Positions 30,411 through 40,600 of a DNA stretch of 64,000 nucleotides are shown here, in pieces. How positions within the stretch are numbered: the first letter of the stretch is position 1; each line of letters starts with the position of its first letter. This stretch comes from Prado023 sp963747335 (GTDB lineage Bacteria; Actinomycetota; Actinomycetes; S36-B12; CAIYMF01), in contig CAVVEV010000012.1 in assembly GCA_963747335.1 (NCBI GenBank), positions 1 to 64,000 on the forward strand, read 5' to 3'. The notes beneath the pieces were generated by a model. That model saw only the letters and a list, made by a program, of their open reading frames with translations. It searched no databases and was not told the origin of the DNA. Both the position numbers and the translations under genes were made by a program.

Positions 30411-33400
30411 ACCACGCACCCTTGCCGCCCGCGTTCTCCGCACGCACCCGGAAGATCCAGCTCGTGCCCTTCAGCAACCCCGTCCCCACCAGACTCGTGC
30501 CCGAACCCGTGACCGAACCCACAACCGTCCAGTCCACAGGCCCGCCCGCAGGCGACTTCTGCACCTCGAACCCCGTGATCGGGGCAGCACCGGCCGGCGC
30601 GGTCCAGGACAACGACACCGAAGTCGAACCCGGCGTTGACGTACCGCCCACACCTGTCGGCGCACCCGGAAGGGTCGTCACCGCAGCAGACGGACCCGGA
30701 CCACGCACTCGGCCCGGTGCCATTCACCGCACGCACCTGGAAGATCAGCTCACTGCCATTGGGCAGACCTGTCACCAGGAGGCTCGTTCCCGTGCCCGTG
30801 ACGGAACCCGCGGCAGTCCAGATCGGCGCACCGGTCGCCGGGCTGGACTCCACCTCGTAGCCCGTGATCGGCGTACCGCCATTGTCAACCGGCGCCGTCC
30901 ACGTCAGGGACACCTCGCCAGCACCCGGTCCGGTCGTGCCGGCCAGGCCGGTCGGCGCACCCGGCGTCGTCCCCGGGATCGCCACCGCCGCCGACGGATC
31001 CGACCAAGGGCCTGGGTCTGGGTTCACCGCACGGACCTGGAAGATCCACGAGGTGCCCTTGGCAAGCCCGCCCACCACCAGGCTCGTGCTCGGATCCGCC
31101 ACCGAACCGGCAATCGTCCACGGAGTCCCGGTCGACGGCGCCTTGAGCACCTCGTACCCCGTCACCGCTGGCACCCCATCGGCGACAGACGGGTCCCACG
31201 TCACCGTGATCTCGCCCGCGCCCGTGACAGTGCCGGCGCCAGCCACATTCGTCGGCTTGGTCAGCGCGAAGACTGCTTCCTCGGAGGTGGAGGTCACAGT
31301 CATCTCCGGGAACTCCGCGCCGTACCCCACGGTGTTCTCCGCGACCACGCGGTAGGTGTCGGTTGTCAGGCCAGCGCCGTCGACGTAGGTCCGCACTCCC
31401 TTGCCGTTCGCGGCATTCAGCGGCGAGGGAACCGTGGTGACGGTGTCCCAGCCCTCCCCCGCCCTCTTCTTGCGCTGGACGAGGTACGCGGTCTCGGCGA
31501 TCGAGTTGTCGTTCCACGTCACCTTGGCCCCGCCGCCCTGCGTGGACAGCAGCACACCATCGGGCGTCCTCGGCGGGTAGGCCACCGTCACCGGGCGCAT
31601 CATGTCCATCTCCTCATGGCTGAGGATGTGGCAGTGGAAGACGTACTCCCACCCGAAGTTCACCAGCTTGTTCACGATGGGAGCGGTCGGGATGCCCTGC
31701 GGGGAGATGTTGTTGAACATCTCGGTCGACCCGGCGTCCATCATCGGGTTGAGCAGGCGCACGGAGTTCGGGATCTCCCATGGCAGCTCGGGGATGATCG
31801 GGCGCAGTGCCACGATCGTGTCCTCGAGCGGTGCCATCCGCACCGTGTCCTTCCAGCCCAGCTCCTCCGGGTCCGGTGGCTTGATGATGTTGTCCCACGT
31901 GACGCGGTTGAGCACCTGGACGTCGTACAGGTGGAAGTGGATCGGGTGCGTGTCCACACCGTTGTGCGTCACCCGCCAGAGTCTGGCTGCCGTCATCGGC
32001 CAACCCGATCGGCTTGATGTCGACGTTGCTCGCCGCCTCGCCATTGGCATAGGTGACGTCGATCTCCGGCAGCTTGGTGGCATCGATCATCTCGGTCGCC
32101 GGGTTCATGAACGGATACAACGTGACGTTCTGCAGGCCGGGTGTCGGCGGTGAGGCCTCGATGCCGAGGTTGGCCTGCATCCGGCCGAAGTCGTCGAACG
32201 TGGACGAGTTCATCTCGTCATGGATCGCCTTCGGCTCGAGCTTGATCGTCTTCTTCGAGTTCGGCGCCGCCAGGGTGTTGAAGCTCAGCGTGCGCGGTGT
32301 CGTTGACCCGCACGAGCCCGTCGCAGCGGGTCGAGGTGCTGTCCGGGCGCGTTGCAGTTGCTCGCCGCGGCGAAGTTGGTGCCGTAGGCGGAGTTGTAGG
32401 GCTGCTGGCCCACGATGATCGGGTGCTGCGAGGACTCGAACACCCCGGTGCCGCTCGGCGTTGTGCTTGAAGGCGTTGTTCAGCTTGGTCAGGTTGAACG
32501 GCGCAGCCGGGGTCACCTCGGTCGCCGGGCGCACCTCCACCCTCATGATCGTGCGCGTGTTCGGCCCGTACCCGGGCAGGATCTTCGGTGCACCCACCGG
32601 GCTGAGGTCCGGGGCGCCCGTGTAGTAGTCGTACGACGGGATGCGCGCCGGGAAGGCCGCGGGGGCGTCGTTGTAGAGGATCAGCGTCTTGCCCGCGAAC
32701 TTCGAGAAGTCCACGATCGCATCCGCACGCTCGGCCGGAGCCAGGAGCAGGGAGTGCTTGTCCACGTTGCCGACGTCGAACCGGGTCGCGTCGGTGATCC
32801 AGGTGGTCTCCTGCTGTCCATTGACCACCACCGGCTTGGGCAGGAAGCCGCCCTCGGTGCCGATCTGGACCCAGTCCGGGCCGTCGAGGGTGCCACCGAC
32901 GGTGTCCGGGGTCGGGAACACCACCGGGTCGAGTTGGGCAGCATCGAGCTCGGCCTTCTTGAGCTTGACCTCGGACTTGCCACCGCCGTTCTTCACATCA
33001 GGGTCGGCGATGTACCACTGGAAGTTGAAGAACCGGTCGTTGGCCGCGTTGAGAACGCGCAGCCGGTACGACTTCGGGTCCACGGTGGTCGTCGGGTAGG
33101 CCACGCCGTTGACGATCGGGGTGTCGTTGAACTGCTCCATGCCCGCCGAGATGTTCGGCGTGCCGGGGATCTGCTCCGGCTCGCAGTACGGGTCGGTGTC
33201 GTAGGTCCACGTGGCGGGGTCGTCGATGTTGCACGCCGGGTCGAAGTACGGGTTCTTGATCGGCCCGTACACCGTGCCCGTGGCCGGCGGCCAGAACCAC
33301 GGCCCGTACATCCAGCGCCCGTAGGCGCTCATGCCCGAGGGGTCGCCCGGGTTCTGGGCAGGCATGTAGACGTGGTGGTACCAGAAGTTGCCCTCACCGC

Positions 33401-35902
33401 CCCAGCGGTCGGTGTCCCAGGTCGGGTCCTGCGCGGCCAGCTGGTCGGGGCCGGGGACGAACGTGCGGTCCTGGACGATCAGCGGGATCTGGTCGGCCGG
33501 GATGGTCCCGTCGTCGATCAGCTTCTGCTCCATCGCGTCGGTGATCATGTAGCCCGCAGCCTCGCCGGCGTACACGTTCAGCCGGGTGATGCCCCAGGCG
33601 TGGTCGTGGTAGAACATCAGCCGCGCGCTCTGCTGGTTGGTGTAGAAGAACGTCTGGCAGCCGTCGTCGTCGGCCTCGCAGCCGCTCATGTCCGGCACCT
33701 CGCGCACGCTCACGCCCTGCGGGTAGCCGGTCGACCTCATCGGCCGGGGTGATCCACTGGTGCGGGGTCCCGTCGCTGATCCACGGGGTGATCCCGCCGT
33801 GCAGGTGCAGGGTCGCCGGTTGTCCTTGAAGCAGTCGAACCCTTGGGCGCCTTGCCGCACTCGGGGATCGCGGACCTCGTCGAGAACCTCGCCGGTGCCG
33901 GTGAGGCCATGGTCCATGCCGAACTTGCCCGAGCCCATCATCGTGCTGTCGACCGGCAGGAACAGATCGCCCTCAGCACCCGTCGGCAGCAGGTTGCGGA
34001 ACACGATCCGGACCGGGCGGTCCTTGGTCGCCGCGATGAACGGGCCGAGGTACTGCGGTGGCGTGACTCCTCTGTAGCCGGCGATCGGGGCAGAGCCGAC
34101 GCCGTCCTTGAGAGCGTTGGACAGCGGGACGCCGGAGAACCCCTGGGCTTCCAGGGCGGGCGTCATCAACTGCACGTACCCGCGCACCAGGGTGGGGGGC
34201 AGGTCCTTGTGGAACTTCGTGCGGTACTGCACCAGGCCGATCTCGTACACGTCAGCCTCGATGGGGGTGCCCTCGTCGTCGGGGTAGGACGCCACTGTGG
34301 GAACCCCGACCGGGATGTACTTGTCGTTCGCCCCGGTCGGGCAAGCCGGCGGGGTGCAGGTCACGGGCAGCTGGTCCTCGAACTTCTTGATGCCCGGGGT
34401 GACGTAGCCGGACCCGGGGGCGTCGAGGGTCAGCCCGGTGATCGAGCCGGTGTTCACCGTCGCGGTCGCCGTGGCGCCGGCGCCGGATCCGGTCGCGTCG
34501 GTGATCGAGACGGTGGGGGCCGTGGCGTACCCGTCGCCCGGGTCGTCCACGACGATCGAGGAGATCTTCAAGGTGGACGTCGCCGTGGCGGCTGAGCCGC
34601 CGTCTGCGAGGTTGATCGGATCGAACTGCGTGCCGTTGAGGATGGCGATGCCAGGTGCGGTCGAGTAGCCGGAGCCCGCGTTGTCGACGACCACCTCGGC
34701 GATCGTGACCGGGCGCCGCCGTTCGTTGTTGCAGGTGCGGGGTTGGTCTCGTCGCACACGACGTGGGCCGTGGCCTGCACGCCGTCAGGATCGTCCGGGA
34801 AGTCGATGCTGACCGTCGGGAACGTGTAGCCGCTGCCCGGGTCGGTGAGGGTGATCGCGTCGACGCTTCCGTAGACGGTCGCGCTGGCGGACTCAGTGGC
34901 GTCACCGGGAGGGAGGGGTCCAGGACGGTGGCCGCGAACGAGTAGGTCCGGTTCTCGGGGACGACGGGATACCCGGCGCTGCCCAACTCCACAGTGCCGC
35001 CCTGGATGGGCGCCGTGGGCGCGGTGAAACTCAGGATGTCGGTGCCCACCCCGGTGTCCGTCGGGATGCCCGAGCCGTAGAACGCCAGGACGTCGCCGGC
35101 CTGGACCGCGACCCCCGGGTTGACCGGGTAGGCGACCTGCTCAGACACGGTTCCGTCTCCGGGCAGCGGGGGGACGGTCTTCAGGTCGCTCGCGTAGACC
35201 ACCGAGTACTGGTTCGTCACCGTGGGGCGCAGGACGTAGGCCGTGAAGGTCTTGCCGGCCGATGGGGAGTCGCTCCCGCCTGTGCTTGCCTGATTCCAGC
35301 TCAGGAACTCCGTGAGGGTCCCGGCGGGCAGCACGGAGTTGGGCATCACGACGAGGGCCGGCAACGGGGCGGCGGTGTTCGGGAAGTCGGTGGCGTAGGC
35401 GCGGTCCACCAAGGGGGTTGCCCACCTGGACGGGGGTCCCGGCGCCCTCACCGCCGGAGAAGCTGACCGTGGGCGCGGTGTACCCGGCGCCCGCGTTGTC
35501 GATCGTGACCCCGGTGACCGCACCGGAGGCCGCGACCGTCGCAGTGGCCATCGCCCCGTCGCCAGTGCCCTCGCTGATGAACTCGACCGTGGGCGCGGAC
35601 GTGTACCCGCCGCCCGGATCGGTCAGGGTCAACTCGGTGACCGCACCGTCGGCCCCTACCGTCGCGGTGGCCTGCGCACCCGAGCCGCCTCCGCCGGTGA
35701 ACGCCACGGCGACGTCCGGCGTCGTCAGCGGGCTGTTCGCCCAGTTCGGCCAGGGCCCGAAGTAGTGCGGGATCTTCGTGGGATCCGGCCCGGCCGCCGC
35801 GGCGGGCAAGGCGGAGGGGCCGATCTGGCCTGCCAGAGTCAGTATCAGCGCCAGGACTGTGGCGATGCTGATCGTGATCCTGCTGGTCGATGTCTGTGCC
35901 AT
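28276..35902 (-). CDS. Giant secreted CotA-like multicopper oxidase with 11 FnIII domains (frameshifted)
   Basis: About 2540 residues after correcting several frameshifts (near 35415, 34910, 34720, 33825, 33735, 32450, 32300, 31985, 30700). A signal peptide (ITISIATVLALILTLAGQIG) begins at ATG 35902, with GGGGG upstream. Next come five or six ~45-residue repeats of the type DPGxGYxxAPTV, then the laccase domain with all four copper motifs: HLHGG (33797-33820), YHDHAWGITRLNVYAG (33570-33620), HPIHFHLY (31930-31960) and FHCHILSHEEMDMM (31600-31645). The spacing and the ITRLNVYAG signature are CotA-like. Eleven FnIII domains follow, the last seven forming a 603-base tandem repeat. Oxidation of phenolics or Mn(II) outside the cell is possible; the substrate is not shown. 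Confidence 0.88.
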
Positions 35903-36643
35903 GACGTGCCCCCGTTGCATTGGGTTGAATTGGCATGCGCGGCGCAACTTAGCGGCGGCTACCCTAAGGACACAAGAGTGAATGTCCGATTCGTTGGGGG
36001 ACAAATCTGGGGGTCATTTCGCGATTCGGGCAAGATCCTTTGGGTGCCGAGGTATATTTCGGGATGTCACGATTTCCGCCATTCTTGAAAATCCGCCCAC
36101 TTCGGCCTGATTGCGGTGCGATGTCCGTTATATTGTGCTTTGGGACGAGACCTGCCGCCCAGGGCGCGGCGTTGCGGCCTCCCAGCACGACCACCGGCTC
36201 CTGCGCGCTGAAAGTTGACTGAGGGTGATCCGATTCGGCTTCGCTCTGTGATAAGAATGTCTCAGGAACGTGCTTTCCATTGCGCCTCGTGGCAACTTAT
36301 CCAGTACTCCGGGATGCGCTCCAGGGCCGCGAGTCCTCGCACCTCCTGATCCCTTGGCCATACCTCGATCGCCCGTGTGGTCGAGAATCTTGGGACTCGC
36401 GACCCGACATCCGGCATTGAGCCTGCGGAGGGCTTGTCGGCCCGGGCGACCGGTGCAATGAATGCCCTTGAGCCTACGGGCGCTATTTCCAATCCGTTGC
36501 TCCCATAATTCCGAGGGATACCATTTCCCCGACGAATCTGCGCGAATTGTTTGGGCCAACCTGCCGCATCCACAAGGGTGTCGATCGTCCGGAGGGGTCA
36601 TCCCTTGGCTACGCTGCCGACGACCGACAGAGAGGCCCTACGC
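35903..36643. promoter_or_regulatory. Divergent intergenic region, lower GC
   Basis: About 740 bases of clearly lower GC between the multicopper oxidase gene (minus) and the lipoprotein gene (plus). No coding frame is convincing. A minus-strand TAGGGT at about 35960-35965, with CGGACA 16 bases upstream, could be a promoter for the oxidase; the same TAGGGT occurs upstream of the deacetylase gene near 43346. The assignment is weak. The remainder holds nothing I recognise. Confidence 0.35.
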
Positions 36644-37125
36644 ATGCGGTCCACCATTCGATTCGCTGTCCACTGCGTCGCCGCGCTGACTGCGGCCCTC
36701 GCGCTGTCGGCCTGCACGGGGGACGACCCCGCGGCCGCGCCCGCGGCTCCGGCCACCGACTCGGCGCAGGGGACAGACCCGGCGAACACCGCGGAATGGT
36801 GCGAGGCCTACTCAGCGATCGCAGCCAACCTGGGCGCCCTGGGTCAGACGCCCGAGGACGCGGCCAGCGGTATCGGCCTGATGGCCACGTTCGACCGCCT
36901 GTGGCTCTCGGCAGGCCAACTCGGCCTGGTCACGCCCGAGGAGGTCGAGGCCAACCGGGCAGCCGGGCAGGGATACGGCGGGATCATGCAGATGGTGGCC
37001 GACGGCGCGAGCGACGAGGAGATCCGCGCGGCCCAGGCCACCTTCACCGCGTCGACCGAGGAGATGCGCGAGCCGTTGACGTCGTCGTCGACCAAGATCA
37101 CTGAGGCATGCCAGCTGGGAAGCCC
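36644..37125 (+). CDS. Small lipoprotein of unknown function, 3' end disrupted
   Basis: MRSTIRFAVHCVAALTAALALSACTGDD is a lipoprotein signal with lipobox LSAC. After an Ala/Pro-rich linker a ~120-residue helical domain follows (EWCEAYSAIAANLGALG to STKITEACQLG) with two cysteines that probably pair, as in many actinobacterial extracytoplasmic helical lipoproteins. Immediately after the second Cys the sequence runs into an antisense gmd fragment, so the natural stop codon is lost. The frame then stays open for thousands of bases opposite the next gene, which I regard as an artefact of composition. Function unknown. Confidence 0.6.
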
Positions 37126-37440
37126 GTCGCGCCTCCGCCGCGCCGTAGGGACGCCACGAGGGCGGGTAGAACGGCGTGGACTCGTCCTGCGGCGGCGGGG
37201 TCGCGCCGAACATCTCCGAGCTCGACGCCTGGTAGAAGCGGGCCGGCACCTTCGACTCCCGGATCGCCTCCAAGATCCGGGTCGTGGCCAGGCCGGTCAC
37301 GTCCCCGGTGAACTCCGGCTCGTCGAAGCTCACCCGCACGTGCGACTGCGCGGCGAGGTGGTAGACCTCGGTCGGCGCGATCCGCTCCATCAGGGTCACC
37401 AACCTGGAGCCGTCGGCCAGGTCGCCGTGGTCGGCCATCG
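37115..37440 (-). pseudogene. Fragment of a second gmd gene
   Basis: Encodes HGDLADGSRLVTLMERI, EVYHLAAQSHVRVSFDEPEF, then YQASSSEMFGATPPP and STPFYP, nearly the same as the middle of gmd (27.65-27.95 kb). The first ~75 codons and everything after the catalytic YGAAK region are missing. Even the leader is shared: 37445-37490 resembles 28205-28250. The copy is thus an internally deleted duplicate that kept its 5' flank. It has destroyed the end of the lipoprotein gene next to it. Confidence 0.85.
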
Positions 37441-37639
37441 GTTCATTCCTCGTGCCGGTGGGACCGCCCCCGTGGGGTCCCGGATGGGGGCAAGGGAGTC
37501 GATGGTGGGCAGCTGGCTACCAAGTGAGCTCGGAGGCCAACCGGGTCGACCTATCCCGCAACTCCTGCGGATATTTCCCCGGTGCTGGCATGACCCCACC
37601 CCTCCGTGGAATCAGGCCCTCCACCAAAGCCGGGTCGGT

Positions 37640-40600
37640 TCACAGCGCGACCCACGACACCCTGGCCCGCGCGCCGCCGGTCTTCTCGTAGTACTCCACG
37701 GTGATGGTGTGCTGGCCCTCGGTGAGGGCGGTGGTGCCCTGGTACGCAGTAGGCGATTGGTCCTTCCAGCCGTCGATGAGAGGAGTGTCGGACGCAGACA
37801 CCTGGTCGACGAACACCCGGATGCCGTCGTCGCCAAGGGCGTCGAAGCGGTAGGTGCCGGCGGTGAAGGCTGCGGTCGTGGTCCACCGCACCGAGAAGTT
37901 GTCCGCGGGGAGCACCGCGGCGGGGGCTGCGGTCCAGTTCTTGTCCAGGGTGGCGCCCTCGCAGCGGATCAGGGTAGGGGTGCCGGTGAGGGTGTTGTTG
38001 GGGTAGTAGGCCCCGGACCAACCGTCGCAGGTGCCCGGTGCCATGCTGAGCTTGGCCCGCGCCCCGCCGGTCTTCTCGTAGTACTCCACAGTGACGGTGT
38101 GGGGTTGACCGTCGAAGGTGTACTGGCCCTGGTAGGCGGTCGGCCCCTGGTCCTTCCACCCGTCAATGATCCAGGTGCTGTCGACCTTGACCCGGATACC
38201 GTCATCGGCCAGGGCATCGAAACGCCAGGTCACCCCATCCGCAGGGGCCACCGACGTGGTCCACCGCACCGAGAAGTTGTCCGCCGGGAGCACCGCGGCC
38301 GGGGCTGCGGTCCAGTTCTTGTCCAGGGTGGCGCCCTCGCAGCGAATCAGGGTCGGAGTGCCGGTCAGGGAGTTGTTCGGGTAGTAAGCCCCGGACCATC
38401 CCTCGCAGGCACCCGGTGCCATCGTCAGCTTGGCCCGCGCCCCGCCGGTCTTCTCGTAGTACTCCACAGTGACGGTGTGGGGTTGACCGTCGAAGGTGTA
38501 CTGGCCCTGGTAGGCGGTCGGCCCCTGGTCCTTCCACCCGTCAATGATCCAGGTGCTGTCGACCTTGACCCGGATACCATCATCAGCCAGGGCATCGAAA
38601 CGCCAGGTCACCCCATCCGCAGGGGCCACCGACGTGGTCCACCGCACCGAGAAGTTGTCAGCCGGGAGCACCGCGGCCGGGGCTGCGGTCCAGTTCTTGT
38701 CCAGGGTGGCGCCCTCGCAGCGAATCAGGGTGGGGGTGCCGGTCAGGGTGTTGTTGGGGTAGTAAGCCCCGGACCATCCGTCGCAGGTGCCCGGTGCCAT
38801 CGTCAGCTTGGCCCGCGCGCCGCCGGTCTTCTCGTAGTACTCCACGGTGACGGTGTGGGGTTGGCCGTCGAAGGTGTACTGGCCCTGGTAGGCGGTCGGC
38901 CCCTGGTCCTTCCACCCGTCGAGGATCCAGGTGGTGTCGACCTTGACCCGGATACCATCATCAGCCAGGGCATCGAAACGCCAGGTCACCCCATCCGCGG
39001 GGGCCACCGACGTGGTCCACCGCACCGAGAAGTTGTCCGCGGGGAGCACCGCGGCCGGGGCTGCGGTCCAGTTCTTGTCCAGGGTGGCGCCCTCGCAGCG
39101 AATCAGGGTGGGGGTGCCGGTCAGGGTGTTATTGGGGTAGTAGGCCCCGGACCAACCGTCGCAGGTGCCCGGTGCCATGGTGAGCTTGGCCCGCGCGCCG
39201 CCGGTCTTCTCGTAGTACTCCACGGTGACGGTGTGGGGTTGGCCGTCGAAGGTGTACTGGCCCTGGTAGGCGGTCGGACCCTGGTCCTTCCACCCGTCAA
39301 GGATCCAGGTGCTGTCGACCTTGACCCGGATACCATCATCAGCCAGGGCATCGAAACGCCAGGTCACCCCATCCGCAGGGGCCACCGAAGTGGTCCACCG
39401 CACCGAGAAGTTGTCCGCCGGGAGCGTGCCGGGAATCGGCGACGCGGTGCCCCAGTCGAAGTCGATGGCCGCGTCACACCGTTCGGTGGCCGTCCCACCC
39501 AGGACATTGCTCGCGAAGTACTCACCCAGCCACAGCCCCGCCCCACACACCAGCAGCGGGGCCACCGGGGCGGACTTGGCCGAGGGCGCACCCGTCCCCT
39601 GGGCATTGATCGCAGCCACGTCGAACTGGTACGCCATACCGTTCGTCAGGCCGGTCACCGTGAAGGTCGTGCCCGCATCAGGCGTGCTTTGAGTCGCCAA
39701 CGGGGTCTCCGAATTCGCCTCGAACACCCGCACGGCATAGCCCGCCACGGCAGTTCCACCGTCGTCAGTTGGGGCTGTCCAGGACAGCGCCACCTCCCCG
39801 TCACCCGCCTGAGCAGTCAGGCCCGACGGCGCACCCGGCGGAGTCGCCGGGACAGCCACCGCCACCGACGGTGCCGACCACGCACCCTCACCACCGGCAT
39901 TCACCGCACGCACCTGGAAGACCCACGAGCTGCCACCGGCCAGACCAGACACCACCAGGGTCGTCGCCGAGGCCGTCGCCGAACCTGCGCCCTCCCACAC
40001 CGGATCCCCGGTCGACGGCGACTTCTGAACCACGTAGAACTCAACCGGCGCCGCACCCACCGGCGCAGCCGCCCACGACAACGTCACCTCGCCGGCACCC
40101 GGACCCGCCACACCCTTCACACCGGTCGGCGCACCAGGCGGAGCGAATGCCGGCCTGACCACTTCGGACTTGACCGACGCCGCTCCGGTCCCGATGTCGT
40201 TGACCGCCGCTACATCGAATCGGTAGCCGGTCCCGTTCGTCAGGCCCGGCACCACGAAGCTCGTACCAGCGCCGGTCGGCTCATGCACGGCGAAGACAGC
40301 AGCGGAGTCGCCCTCGTACACCCGCACCACGTACCTCGTGATCACGTAGGTCCGCCCGCCGGTGTCCAGCGGCGCTGTCCACGTCAGCTCCACCAAGCCC
40401 TCCCCTGCCGTCCCCGTGACACCCGTCGGCGCCCCAGGTGCCGTCGGGGGGAGGTAGACATCGGCGTTCGGCGACCATGCACCAGCGCCTGCGGCATTCA
40501 CCGCCCGCACCCGGAAGGCCCATGAGTTGTACTTGGTCAGGCCACCCGCCACGAAGCTGGTGGATGAGGCGGCGACAGGCCCAGCGTTCACCCAATCGGT

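Noticed and set aside
28129..30639. An 836-codon plus-strand frame rich in Arg, His and Pro
   Set aside because: It is antisense to the FnIII repeats and repeats with the same 603-base period; composition alone keeps it open.
36640..37125. Lipoprotein-gmd fusion protein
   Set aside because: The gmd fragment lies on the opposite strand, so the continued reading frame does not encode Gmd residues.
37985..39430. CRISPR or insertion-sequence array
   Set aside because: The 378-base units are in frame and encode PA14 domains.
36551..40525. A 1324-codon plus-strand open frame continuing from the lipoprotein gene
   Set aside because: After about 37125 it is the antisense of the gmd fragment and of the PA14/FnIII gene, whose minus-strand reading has clear domains. 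The plus-strand translation is repetitive and has no domain of its own.
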